NCBI GenBank assembly: GCA_047967505.1
Contig: CM106538.1
Length of the DNA stretch: 64,000 nucleotides
From: Dipteris shenzhenensis
Lineage: Eukaryota; Polypodiophyta; Polypodiopsida; Gleicheniales
Reading direction: 5' to 3' (one strand)
The notes under the pieces were generated by a model. The model made no database searches and was not told the origin of the DNA. It saw only the letters and a program-made list of their open reading frames with translations. A program made the translations under genes and the position numbers. Position 1 is the first letter of the stretch. Each line of letters starts with the position of its first letter. Below are positions 10,561-22,174 of the stretch, piece by piece.

Positions 10561-13470
10561 AATTTTTTGAGAGACAGAGACACGGGTATTCGTGGCATCA
10601 AGATGCCCATTGTAGCTTTGGAGGAGCTTCTTGATGTAGAGTTTGTAGTTGATACAACAACATATATTCATGGAGGGGTAGACAACTTTAGGGTTGTTTC
10701 AGCCATGGAGGTGGTTTGCCTTGGTTTGAGAGCTCCTATTAATTGGAACCAAGTCCTATCCTATGGGTTTCGGTGATTCACCACATCCAGAATGGAGGCC
10801 GCACCACATAGATTTTACTTGGGTGACTAGGGACTGCGATGCAATATCTAGGGATGTCATATAGGGTTGGAAAACACGTAAGAGTAGTAGTTGGCACCAC
10901 TACTTGTAAGCATTCGAAGGAAAGTATATGTATATGTATATGTATATATATACATATATATACATCTGCAGTTAAATGGCACCAACGCCTTGTTGGTGGA
11001 TTGTTGATGTTTTGAGTCACTTGTCCATGAATAACTTAAGGTGCTTGGTGCTATCCCACAACCTTGTGCAGTTCTTGGTGAAGATGCTTGCTCTTGCAAT
11101 CCTTAGTGCAGCATGCTCAGGTGATAGAATAGATAATAACATTAAACACTTGGAGTTTGGGGTTAGTTTTTGGAGGGAGGACCATATGGTGATGGGATAA
11201 TTGAGTTCACAACACTTAAGAAAACATATTGAGTACTAAATACCACATATGAATGGACAAAAGGTAATCAACTTGTATTAAATATCTTTATAACCAAGCC
11301 GCCTCGACTTGCAATGAACACTCAGTGTAATAGCTTCCTAACCTAGTAAGCTCATATGAGAGGGAGAGAACTCGGCACATTGTTCTACTTTCCCTCTCTC
11401 CCCTTTTGCCTTTTACAAAGTTCTTTTCTACTAACTAGCTATGCACCGCCTTCCAAAAGCGATCACACTCAGTGATGCATACTACCACCTACTATTAGTT
11501 GAATTGCCCGAAATCACTTGCACCTCTAATTGTGAATGGTGCTCGGCCAAAATTTTCCTTTTCCATGGCTTCTAAGCAAGTTTGCACGAGGGCTAACATT
11601 TCACCTCAGCCAGGTCCTCACGATGATGGATTAGCGAGAACCAGCTAATGCTCGAATGCTAAGGCTCTGGGATTGAAATTGTGAAGATGCCATGAAGGAT
11701 GTCATTGTTGTTAGGGTGGTGGAGCAGAGTGGGCTAGTGGAGTAGAGGGTTGGGCTTTGTCTATAGGTGGGGACCATGAGAAGAAGCATCAGCTATGGGG
11801 TTGGGGCCAAAATTCCGTTGCCCATGGGGAGGCCATGGATACAATGAGATGATATCTATGGGTGGCCTTCTAGGTTGGTGAGCCAGTCTTGATGGTCCAC
11901 ATCTTGGAAAAATTGGATCTTCATGTAGATTGGAGACTTCAAGTTCCGACTCAAAATTTGTTGCGTATTGGTGAACTGGTGTACTCACTCTTGCCACTTA
12001 GTCAACATATCCTTCCATAGATCTTGAACATTGTTCCACATGGCCACCACCTTAGTGTGAGTTTCTCTAACTCCCTCAAAATATTTGCATAGTAGATTGT
12101 AGCTCAGGCATAGTAGGCTTGGCGAGTTGGCAGATATGAGTAGCAGTTAACCATCACTCAACCTTCAAAATATTGTGTTGTCACGTGGCTTGCTCTTCAA
12201 CAAAATGATTAAAGGACTTTGTGGCACTATCATAGATAGAGATAACAGGATACAATGGTCTGAGGATGCCTTGATGCAATGACTATGGGGGAGCAATATT
12301 TGTAAAATCAACTTTTTCAAGTTACTGCCACACACGATATTGAACAAGTATCCCTTCTCTTCCTAGTACTTGGTGCAAGACTTCAGATATTGGCACGGCA
12401 TTGGGAATATCTTGCCTTGGAAAAATTGGGTTTGTAGCAACAAAAACCTTCTCAATTTCTTGGATCCCCATGTCACAACAACTATTATCTACCAAAAATG
12501 AGACTTATATTATGGTATCTGTAAAATCACAACTAGTCTGGTTGACCACGCTCTTGTACTCGACTCGGCCCAATGGATCAAGAAAATGAACTTCTTGGGC
12601 TGTTACTTCCTCCATTTCCTTAGTGCTTGAGGTACCTTCACTTTTATGGGCTTTGACTCTGAGGCACCTGTTTGAGTGTTGGCTTGAGGCAATTCATGCA
12701 CACCAACTTGGCATGCTACCGAGTCATCATTGTCTAGTGGCTATCTATGATGCAACTTGAGAGGATTCATTGAGACCTTGGAGGAGTAAAATAAGGGATT
12801 GAAGTTGGGAATACTGCTCCAACTTTACCTACAGCTCAGTGTTTTCCTCCCTTAAGTCCTCAGCATTGACATTCGCCTGACAAAGTTGAGCATTCTATTT
12901 TTGTAGCACCTCCACCTAAGTCTGGGTCACCTAGAAGATGTTTGGGTCAAACCTTGTCTATTACATTATTGCCAACATATCTTTCAGCTTGATGTTAGGT
13001 CTAGCAACATTCATAAGCCCACTTTGGGACTTGGCAGCAATCATTTGTAACCTATCCACCTCAAATTTGAGATTGCCAAATTCCATCAGTATGCATTAAG
13101 TAGATAGGTTTGCACTATTTTGTATTGGTTAGCTCTACATGAATTTATCACTTACATGTGCACTACTTTTATTTGGTCTATGCATTCCTTTTGACTAATT
13201 TGGTGCTTCACCTTGATGTAGGTTGAGCTTTTGGATTAGAGTATCCAAATATGCAAATACAACAATGCTCTTTTGAGCTCTTTAAACCTTGTTTTGTACA
13301 AAAATTAAAGGATAGGTACACATTTTTTTGCATTCAACATATTCAAATCTTAAAATCTGAAGGCAATTGTTGCCCAAATTCAATAGCCCCATGCCCGCTT
13401 TCATGAGGAAAACATGTCTTTGCAAGTGCATTACATGTGGAAGTAATGTTGAACAACCCAGTTGCTTAGC
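10561..13470. other. Gene-free DNA with degraded repeats
   Basis: No intact gene. On the minus strand around 12800-12920 a broken reading suggests a coiled-coil-like stretch (EDLREENTEL), which could be retrotransposon gag debris. A short (GTATAT)n tract lies at about 10923-10963. Nothing else is identifiable. Confidence 0.35.
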
Positions 13471-13759
13471 CTTTCAAAAACCAAAACTTAGTAGATGAAG
13501 AAGTAGAGTAGAGGTGTGGAAGAATGAGGGTGATGAATCAATAGGGTGGAAGGAAAAGAATGATGACCTAAGGGTGGAGATAGAGAAGACACGAAAGTAT
13601 AGGAAGATTGGAAGGAGGCTAGGAACTAAAGGAGGTGTGGAACCTGACAAAAATGGAGAGGCTAGTGACAAAGTAAAGGGAGGTTGTTGAATGAGCTGAA
13701 AGAGTTGGGGAAGATTTTTAAAAAATCCCTATTCCTCCACCATAATGTGAAATGGGTGG

Positions 13760-13842
13760 GTGCGCGCGTGCGCATGCACGCACGCATGCACACACACACA
13801 CACATGCACACACACATGCACGCACGCATGCACACACACACA
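13760..13842. repeat. 83-bp alternating purine-pyrimidine tract
   Basis: An uninterrupted run alternates purine and pyrimidine: first GC/GT-rich (GTGCGCGCGTGCGCATGC), then CA/CG steps. Such tracts can adopt left-handed Z-DNA under supercoiling. It is followed by AG dinucleotides. The His-rich and Cys-rich frames across it are artefacts. Confidence 0.9.
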
Positions 13843-14249
13843 GAGAGACCAATGACCACCGTGCGAGACAACGTGCTATTAAAAAAATATTAATAATGAT
13901 TTCCCACTCTTTTCACCATCACAAACTACTCTCATTCTTCCCATTAACAAATGACTACCCATTCTTCTTACTTGCACATTGCTATCTTCAATGAGTACCC
14001 ATTCTTTCTTACTAGCATGTTCTTACCTTTAGCCACTATTGGTTAGCACTTGACAAAGGAATGCCAATGACACTACTTTTTGAATTACCTATCCATGCTT
14101 TCACCACATTGTTTTCTAGTGCAACTAGTCAAATTAGCAACTCTTCATACATTTTGACGTATTGATAGCCTCTGGGAACTACAAGATATCTGAGTGCAGC
14201 TAGGTATGGAGTGACTTGTCATCTAATGGTGTGCTCATCTAATTGATGA

Positions 14250-14575
14250 GGGCCTTCCTAAATGGATTCATTCTATTTCTCCTTCTTTGTGTGGATATCA
14301 TCCTCATTTGTTTCTTGTTTGAACCTCTTTAAAAAGCCTTGGAATTTTTTTGCCATTGTGCAAAGTAACCAATTGAAAATTGTTTGAATCAACATTTTAT
14401 TATCTTTGTGAAAGTGCAAGGAAAGTAATTCAAATACTTCTCATTGGTCATGTCACCATTTATATGGCATACCCATACAAAACCCTATAGATGACTATAC
14501 GGGTCTTCATCATCATCACCTTTGAATTTCTGAAACTTTACTTTAATAGGTTGGGATACCTTTGCTTTGAGTTTT
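14250..14575 (-). pseudogene. Probable Ty3/gypsy-type gag relic
   Basis: Reading the minus strand gives VKFQKFKGDDDEDPYSHL, a stop, then VCHINGDMTNEKYLNYFPCT. This matches the start of the retrotransposon gag family (PF03732): D-x-x-DPY-x-HL, then a hydrophobic helix and FP-x-TL. A further stop and altered frames follow. No pol, LTR or primer site was found nearby, so this is an isolated relic. The assignment is by recall of the family pattern. Confidence 0.5.
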
Positions 14576-15317
14576 TGGCTTGGGTACCCCATTTGTTGGA
14601 CTTCAATCAACTAGGTTGACTGGCTTGGTCTTAGTCACTTGGTTCGATCCTATGACCAATAGGTGTAGCTAGACCAAAAGGTGATGGACTTCTTTATTTA
14701 GTGTCCTTGCTCTAATTGAACTTCTAGATTTAGTCCTTTTTCTCCAGCACACTTTGTGGCTTGTGCCTTCTAGCTTTGCCTAGGTTTCTTACACACACAC
14801 ATGCCACCCATGTAAAGTCACACATTGTTATGGCATTGGCTCCTGGTGGACACATACATCAGCCTTGTATAGCCTCTTAGCTACACCCAATGCCCAGTTG
14901 TCATCTTCATTTTATAGGCTTGATCCTTGGCATCCATGCCGTTCCCACCATGACTTGGTTTTGATAGTTTAGGGTAAGCCCCTAGTAGTAGCAACTTGAG
15001 CGTAAGCCCCCAAGTGGCAGCTCTTTTATAGTGTCCTCATGGGTAGACACTTTCATCGGTACATGGGTAAGCCTCTTGCATAGAGCACTAAATTGCCTCT
15101 AGCATGGATCTATCCACATCACACAGTTGATGATACACCATTCATGACTCCGGAGGAGATCCGTGAGTGGAAAGATAACCTTCTTTGACCATTCATTGCC
15201 AGAGGGTATGTACTAGTCTACAATGGTGACTCAAGCCTCATTGGCCTTCAGAGATTGGATGCAGATGCTCCGGATGATAGCATGGATCAGCCAATAGTTT
15301 TTGGTCATGCACATTCC

Positions 15318-15600
15318 TCAATAAGCCTGCAGCATGAGGCACACTTCTCGATAAGTTCTCAGCATGAGGCACATTTCTTCGATAAGCCCTTAGCATGAGG
15401 CAAATTTAATGGTAAGTCCTCAGTATGAGGCAGTCTCATCTACATCAGCACCGTTTGATTCCACTGATGTACAACCATCACTTTCATGCATGGATCCGAC
15501 TCCATATTTTGCCATGGATGCAGATACTCAGCATTATTTCACCAGTGATCATGCAGTTATTCAGCAGGTAAGACCTCAATATGAGGCACTCACATCTTTT
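15318..15600. repeat. Short tandem motif CAGCATGAGGCA, about five to six copies
   Basis: A unit of roughly 35-40 bp built around ATAAG-CC-(C/T)AGCATGAGGCA recurs from about 15318 to 15435, with a further copy near 15566-15590. No gene is recognised around it. Confidence 0.7.
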
Positions 15601-17215
15601 GTAGCACTTTCACCTCTGACACAGAGTATATCATTCTGGACACGGTTTCCATGAGCATGTCATATAAGCACATTAGTCTTCAAGACATTTTAGCATCAAC
15701 TTAATTATGCCGCATTGCACCATCTTTTCCACCTTAATTTTGCTTTCGAAAGCTTCCAAATCTGATATCTAGAGCTCAAGATATGGTATCGAGAAGATTA
15801 GTGGGTTTCTTTGAGTGATTTGTGGTTCAAGTTGGTTCTGGTTAACACTAGACCTATACTTGTTGTTTGAAGGGCTGTGTATTCAGGCTTCCAAGACTTA
15901 GATTTCTCATGAGCTCTAAACAAGGGCCTCCACCAAAGCTTTAGCCTCTATTGCAACTATAGCTTCATTTACCTAGCTCATGGATGTAGAAAACGAGCAG
16001 CTCTCGATTGTCCCCATGACCTCTGAGCTACAAACCCCTTTAACAAAAGCATCAACAAGCTTCAGCAAAAGGCATCTCCTAACTACTTGCAACTACAACA
16101 ACTTGCGCAAGCTCCTAAGAGCTTCTCTACAGCAACATGTCATCTCCTTAAGCAACTGGGTTGCAACAGTAGCTGCCATTGATCAAGCAGCTCCTTGTAG
16201 GGCTACACTTGGGCTAAGTGTTTTCCTTGTAGCTTTGTGGAGTGGACAAAAACCTAGGCATTGTTATTGTGTTTTGATCCATATCATCTAGAATAAGGCA
16301 CATGTACTTGTCTCGATGCAAAATGGCTTGTTCCTTCCAAAATGCATCTTTTAGTATTGAGAATGCCAAATAAGTCCATGATGATACTCTTGCTTATTTT
16401 GAACCCATTGGAAGGTGATTTTTAGTCACTTCTTCACCATTACAAAGTTTGCAAGATAAATGAGGCTGAGTCAAAGCATTTTCCTTTATGAAGTCTTCCA
16501 AAATTGCATGTATCATTACAATGGTGCTTCTTCTTTTGGATGTCTCTTTGTTACCACTATGAATACTGAATTTATCTCCTTCTTTGGCCTTACCAACTAA
16601 GTCCCAATATGTGCCATGTGATAATCCAGTAATAATGCAATATGCATTGTGGAAAATTCTCTTCCCACCATTCACGAGAGGACTGGTCTTATGTCCTAAA
16701 CCTGATCTTCACGAGAGGACTGATCTTATGTCCTAAACCTGACCTTTTCTTCTCAATTTTAAGAAATAAAGAAAATCTTGTGAGAAGATATTCATTCCTA
16801 TCACTCCTTTGCCACATGTTTTCTCTACATTCCTTGATGTTGTGCAAGTAAATGAAGTGCATACATCTGCATTTATAACACTTTACTTGCAATGCATTCA
16901 GTATATGCTCTTCATTCATCACTCATATGCTCTTTGGTTGCTTTTCTAGATTGTTGGCTTGGATTTGCTTTCTCTTCATGCCTCTATATGTCTGTGTTTG
17001 TTCCTTGTGTATATACGTAGACTTTCTATTTGCATTGTTTTCTCCATCGCAATTGTCCATCTTATTGCATCCATGGCATATTGCATCCTTCATCAATTCA
17101 AAATCAAAGCTGGATTTCAAATAATATTCCATGGTCTCATCCTTGCATTAAATGTCCTTTAAGATGTTGAGAAGCTTGAAAGTTTTCTACCCTTGAGAGA
17201 ACTCACTCATTGATA
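15601..17215. other. Gene-free DNA
   Basis: No gene, LTR or repeat array is recognised. A 40-bp block containing GAGAGGACTG and TCTTATGTCCTAAACCTGA is duplicated in tandem at about 16674-16745. Confidence 0.45.
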
Positions 17216-17219
17216 CACC

Positions 17220-17605
17220 TTGCATGGTTTTCTCAATATCGATACTTCTTTCACCAAGATTACTAATATCCATGAACTCTTCCACTCTTGATAAGGCATT
17301 GCTATCGAAACCTTTTGCTTTCTCAATGTGCATGAATCCTTCCACACTGGATAAAGCATCACTTCTAGAACCTTTCAGTTTATTGATATCAATGAGATCC
17401 ATGCCCTATCCATGCCTGATAAGCCATTACCAATAAAACCATTTAATTTTTCAATGTGATGTAGGATCTTCTATGCTCAATTGTAGAAGTGATATCTTAT
17501 CAAGAGTGGATGAGTTCCTTAGCATTGAGAAAGTGAAAGGTTCTAGAAGTGATGCCTTATCTAGAGTGGAGGAATTCATGCACATTGAAAAATTAAATGG
17601 TTTCA
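17220..17605. repeat. Inverted minisatellite encoding a ~22-residue repeat
   Basis: A ~66-bp unit is repeated. On the minus strand (17220-17400) it reads SDALSSVEGFMHIEKAKG and SNALSRVEEFMDIS. On the plus strand (17485-17605) the same unit reads SDILSRVDEFLSIEKVKG and SDALSRVEEFMHIEKLNG. The two arms form an imperfect inverted repeat, for example AACCATTTAATTTTTCAATG at 17438 against its complement near 17585. Conservation of the peptide register suggests derivation from a coding tandem repeat. No larger gene is recognised. Confidence 0.75.
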
Positions 17606-18340
17606 TTGTCCTTCCATAGAGATAGACCCTACCTTCATCACTCGTTCTTCATCAGCTGGATATCCCCCATAACAAACCATACATCGAGATATTTCAACAA
17701 GAAAGGATACTAGTTCTTTTCTACTTTAAGAAAAAAAATTTATTTCCACTCTACACTATCTTATCTTTTCTTGCTCCTCCTTCTCTTGCTGCTTCTGAGC
17801 CAAAAATTCATCTCTCTCCCCTTGGGGTAATGGCTCATGTTATCTCTTTCACTGTTCTTAATTTTTTGGGTGCTCTACAATCATAGCTATCTAAAGTGGT
17901 GCTTATTGCTCCTTCCACATCAAAGAGCACTTCACAAATTTATTCCATGATCGATATGCAAAATTTGAGATTGATACAAGGGGAGATGGAACAAGAAATG
18001 CAAAGGTAAGATCGGGACAAGGGGAGGTCAAAGAACTTTAAGCAACGATGAGGGTGAGAGAATGTTAATGGGAGAGTAAGATTATATGCAAAAGGGTGGA
18101 GAAGGTGATATGGAAAAAGGAATAAGAGAGAAATGCATAATTATAAGCAATGAGGAGAAGAGAAGAATGAAGTACTCGATACCATAAAGTGAACAATTTT
18201 GAATAAAGTGAGTGAGTACAAAAGCTTTAAAATAATGTGAATTGAAAGGTTTCCCGAATAAGGTAAGTCATGAAAGATTTAGAATAAAGTCAAGTGAAAG
18301 ATTTCAAATTAGGTAAGACAAAATTTTTAGAATAAACGGA
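17606..18340. other. Gene-free AT-rich DNA
   Basis: No gene is supported. The region 18180-18340 has short recurring phrases (TTTAGAATAAAGT) that lead into the adjacent duplication. Confidence 0.45.
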
Positions 18341-18595
18341 TTGGGAAAATGATTGATACAATTATTAGATTCTTATCACCAAATATTTAATATAATTAAT
18401 TCAAAATTAGATTGAAAGATTTGACATAAAGTGTTTGAGCATATTTTGAATACACTAAGGCACAAAAGATTTAGAATAAAGTGATTGGAAAAAGTATTGA
18501 TAGAATTATTAAATTCTTATCAGGAGATATTTAATATAATTAATAAATTCGATTGAAAGGTTTGACATAAATTGTTTGAGCATATGAGATTCATA
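18340..18595. repeat. Tandem duplication, ~140-bp unit
   Basis: A block containing GATTCTTATCACCAAATATT and TTTAATATAATTAAT plus GATTGAAAG.TTTGACATAAA occurs at about 18345-18460. It recurs at about 18487-18590 with small changes. It directly precedes the satellite array. Confidence 0.8.
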
Positions 18596-18603
18596 TAATT
18601 GTT

Positions 18604-20760
18604 ATATTCCCATCAACACACATTCATAAAGTATTTGCATGGGATGCTTCATTGAAGTATTGAGGGATTCATTTAAAAGTATTCACATGGGATTCATAAA
18701 GTATTCTCATGATACGTTTCACAATCCAAAAAATGAATAAGATTAAGGCATGTGCAAGTATTGTTCCCATTGGACAAAGTCACATGCAATAGAAAAGAGA
18801 TAAGGTTAATACAGGTGCTATTTTCCCATCAATACACATTCATAAAGTATTTGCATGAGAAGATTCACGAGATTCATAAAAGCATCCACATGGGATTCAT
18901 AAATTATTCACATGGCAGTACTCACGGGATTGGCATGAAATTTTGCACGAGTCTTCAAGTGAATAAGAATAAGTTATGTGAAAATTATTGTACCCATTTG
19001 ACAAAGGCACATGTGATGGGAGCACGTTAATGCATATTTTCTGATACTCAAGTATGAAACGTGGTGGAAAACAAGAAAACATGTATGCCCAATGATGTAA
19101 ATAGTATTTCATGGGCATGATACTTTGCATGGGACTTAAAGTGAATAAGATTAAGGTGTGTGCAAAGTATCATATCATCCAACAAGTGCACATCCAATGG
19201 GAAAATGCTGATGCATATTTTTGATATTGGGTATAAGAGGTGGTGGAAAATAAGAAAATATTCATGCCCAACGATGCAAATAATATACAATGGGCATGAT
19301 ACTTTGCACAAACCTTAAAGTGAATAATGTTAAGATGTGTGCAAATCATCATACCCACCGGACAAAGGCACATGTGTTAGGTGCACACAGATGCGTATTT
19401 TTTGATACTCATGTATGAGATGTGGCAGAAAGCAAGAAGATATGCATGCCCAATTATGTAAATGGTATTTGATGGGCATGATACTTTTCACATGCCTTAA
19501 ATTGAATAATATTAAGGGTGTGCAAAGTATCATACCCATCTAAAAAAGGCACATGCAATAGGAGCATGCTGATGTGCATATTTTTTAATACTCATGTAGG
19601 AGATGCAGTGGAAAACAAGAAAATATGCATGCCCAATGATGGAAACGGTATCCGATGAGCAAGATACTTTGCACGAGACTTGAAGCAAATAAGACTAAGG
19701 CATGTCCAAAGTACCATACCCATTTGACAAAGGCACATACGATAGGTTCGTGTTGATGCATATTTCTTGAAACTCATGTATGAGCCATAGTGGAAAACAA
19801 GAAAATATGCATGCCCAACGATGCAAACGATATTTGATGGGCATGATACTTTACATGGGACTTAATGTAAATAAGACTGAGTCTATACAAATTATCATAC
19901 CCATCCAACAAATTTACATGCGATAGGAGCACGCTGATGCGTATTTTTTGATACTCATCTATGAGACACAATGCTGGAGAACAAGAAAATATCCCTATGC
20001 AATGACACAAACAATATCGGATGGGAATAATACTTTGCATAGGACTAGAAGTGAATAAGACTAAAACATGTGCAAAGTAATCTACTGATCAGACAAAGGC
20101 ACATGTAATAGGAGCACACCGATGTGATTTTTGGATACTCATGTAGGGGACCTGGCAAAAAACAAGAAAATATACATGCCCAACAATACAAATAGTATTC
20201 GATGGGCATGATGCTTTGCATAGGCCTTAAAGTGACAAAGTTTAATTTGTGTAAAAATTATCATACCCATCCAAGAAAGTCAGATGTGATAGGAGCACAC
20301 TGATGTGCATTTTTAGATACTCCGGTATGAGAAGAGGAAGAAAATAAGAAAATATGCACACCCGATGATTCAAATAGTATTAGATAGGCATAATAATTTG
20401 CATGGTACTTACACTAAATAATACTAAGGCATCTACAAATTATTATACCCATCAGATAAAGGCACATGCAATAGGAGCATGCCGATGTGTATGTTTTGAT
20501 ACTCATGTAGGAGACACAGTGGAGAGCAAGAAAATATGCATACCCAATAATGCACAAAATATTAGATGGTCATGATACTTTGCATGAGCCTTAAAATCAA
20601 TCATACTAGTACATGTGTGAAGTATTATACCCATCAGAAAAAGGTACATGCAATAGGAGCATGCCAATGCATGTTTTTTTATACTTATGTAGGAGACACG
20701 GTAGAGAACAAGCAAATATGCATGCCCAATGATGTGAATGATATCTAATATGCATGCAAA
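18604..20760. repeat. Satellite array, ~181-bp monomers, about ten copies
   Basis: The landmark (G)TGAATAAG-TTAAG followed by GTGCAAAGTATCATACCC recurs at about 18735, 18960, 19141, 19320, 19501, 19685, 19866, 20052, 20232, 20411 and 20592. Spacings are 179-186 bp except the first (~225 bp). Every monomer also carries GGCACATG-AATAGGAGCA-GCTGATG, a TTTTTGATACTCATGTA phrase, and AACAAGAAAATATGCATGCCCAA. Since 181 is not a multiple of 3, the many ~60-90-residue minus-strand frames are frame-rotating artefacts. The period matches the nucleosome-length class common in plant centromeric or heterochromatic satellites; a centromeric role is only inference. Confidence 0.95.
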
Positions 20761-20989
20761 CATACCTTGATGCTAAATCAAGGGTGCATGAATATTGTGG
20801 CACTATACCATAGTCTAGACATCAATTTCTTTTTTGGAATAGAACTATTATATGACAGAAGTGACATGGAAATGAAGAACAGCGAGGTGGATGAGGCAAT
20901 GAAATAGGACTAGTCTAATGTCTTAAGTAGCAAATATTAAGTGCTCTACTTGTCAGTTTCTGCATTTTTCTGCCCGGGTGTTGGAACAA
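20761..20989. other. Right flank of the satellite
   Basis: Non-repetitive sequence after the last recognisable monomer. No gene is supported. Confidence 0.5.
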
Positions 20990-21940
20990 TATACACCCTT
21001 CTTGTAGGTCATGTGACTGGAGGCACCACCATCCAACACCCATGAATCAGTGGTTGAAGCTTCTTAAACTAAGGAACACTCTTCCTCAATGGCTAGAAAT
21101 AGATCCAACTCTGCTTCCGCTGTGTTAGTTGTCTCTTTCCCCTTATTTGTCTTCTTCAGGGTACCATTCTTTTCATCTGCTTTCTTGAAATCACATGGCC
21201 CTTCTTCTTACAGTAGAAGCATTCTCCCTGAAACTTCTTCTTGTTGCCCTTCCTCTTTTTGTCACCACTAGTAGAGGACTCACCTTTGGTGGAGGAACCA
21301 CCTTTGCCTTTCACAATGGCAAAGAACGTAGCATCCCCATTTCTGCCTCCATGGTTGGGGTCTCACCTAAGTGTTAAGCACTGTTACCAATCCATCAAAC
21401 CTTGGTGGACATATCTGGAGACACCACCGAGCTAGCTCTTCGCTAGTCTTTTGTATCCCAGCACCAGCCATCTGGTCACGTAGATTTTTGATTCGGGTTA
21501 TGGGCACCTCCGCTGTCTCTCCTTCATTAAACTTCTCAGCTCCAAGCTGATTCTCTAGGTCCTGGATCTTTGTCTGATTCTGCGTCTCATACTGACTCTT
21601 CAATATGTTCCAGGCCACAGTTGCCTTAGATGTATGCTAAATCAAGGTCAAAACACTATCAGTAGTACTTGTAACCAGGGCACACAGCTCGCATCTGCGT
21701 TCCTACGTTTCCAAGCTCATAGAAGGTCGGCATTAGGAGGTATCATACTCCCCGTATTTGCTGGGTTGGGGGTTCCTTGTGGTTCTAGGTCAGTCCCTAA
21801 TACTGTCTCCAGAAGCTCATATGAATCTAGAATAGCAGTAATTTTAAACTTCCATAGAGTGTAGTTCGTACCATCTAGCTCCAGTGGAGGCTGGTGAGCA
21901 AATCCTCAATGCCTGGATTGTTGGTGCAGCTGGTGCAGCT
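20990..21940 (-). pseudogene. Ty1/copia gag-protease 5' fragment
   Basis: Minus-strand gag begins near 21880 (LDGTNYTLWKFKI) and continues as WNILKSQYETQNQTKIQDLE at 21618-21560. A CCHC-type knuckle near 21200-21245 reads CFYCKKKGH but lacks the final Cys. A protease start near 21040-21070 reads WVLDGGASSHMT, with DGG where DSG is usual. Gag packages the RNA and protease matures the polyprotein. No integrase follows, as the fragment stops near the satellite. It belongs to the same broad lineage as the gag at 52598-53060. Stops and frameshifts make it dead. Confidence 0.8.
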
Positions 21941-21950
21941 GCAGGTGCTA

Positions 21951-22121
21951 TGAGAGTGCTCTCAATGGAAGTAAGAACGGAAGAGGGAGAGAGAGAAATA
22001 GAGAGCCGCACAAGTTTTGGTGGGTGCAAAACCACCCTAATCTTCTTTATCATTCATTTATATATGTGTTTGAGTATTGTACATAATCGGGGTAAAGGCA
22101 CAGTGACCTTTAACCCCCACA
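21951..22121 (-). mobile_element. Short (~171-bp) copia 3' LTR
   Basis: Bounded on the plus strand by TGAGAGTGCTCTCAA at the left and AACCCCCACA at the right, giving TG...CA in the minus orientation. A near-identical sequence lies at 30276-30442, next to a primer binding site, which confirms it as an LTR. It follows the RNase H fragment at 22175-22712 in minus orientation, with a purine-rich tract (22122-22132) between. It is very short for a copia LTR. Confidence 0.75.
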
Positions 22122-22174
22122 ACCTCCCACTTAAAGGACAATGTGCCTTTAAGGGAGAACAACCAATGAGCATA

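Noticed and set aside
10187-10671. Open frames rich in Tyr-Ile and Cys-Val repeats
   Set aside because: They are translations of AT/AC/GT microsatellites.
13662-13994. His/Thr-rich and Cys/Met/Val-rich frames
   Set aside because: They lie across the alternating purine-pyrimidine tract and are repeat artefacts.
18604-20760. CRISPR-like array
   Set aside because: The repeat fills the whole monomer with no unique spacers, and the window is clearly plant nuclear DNA.
18897-20803. A series of minus-strand frames of 60-88 residues resembling each other
   Set aside because: Similarity comes from the 181-bp satellite; the period is not a multiple of three and the frames rotate between monomers.
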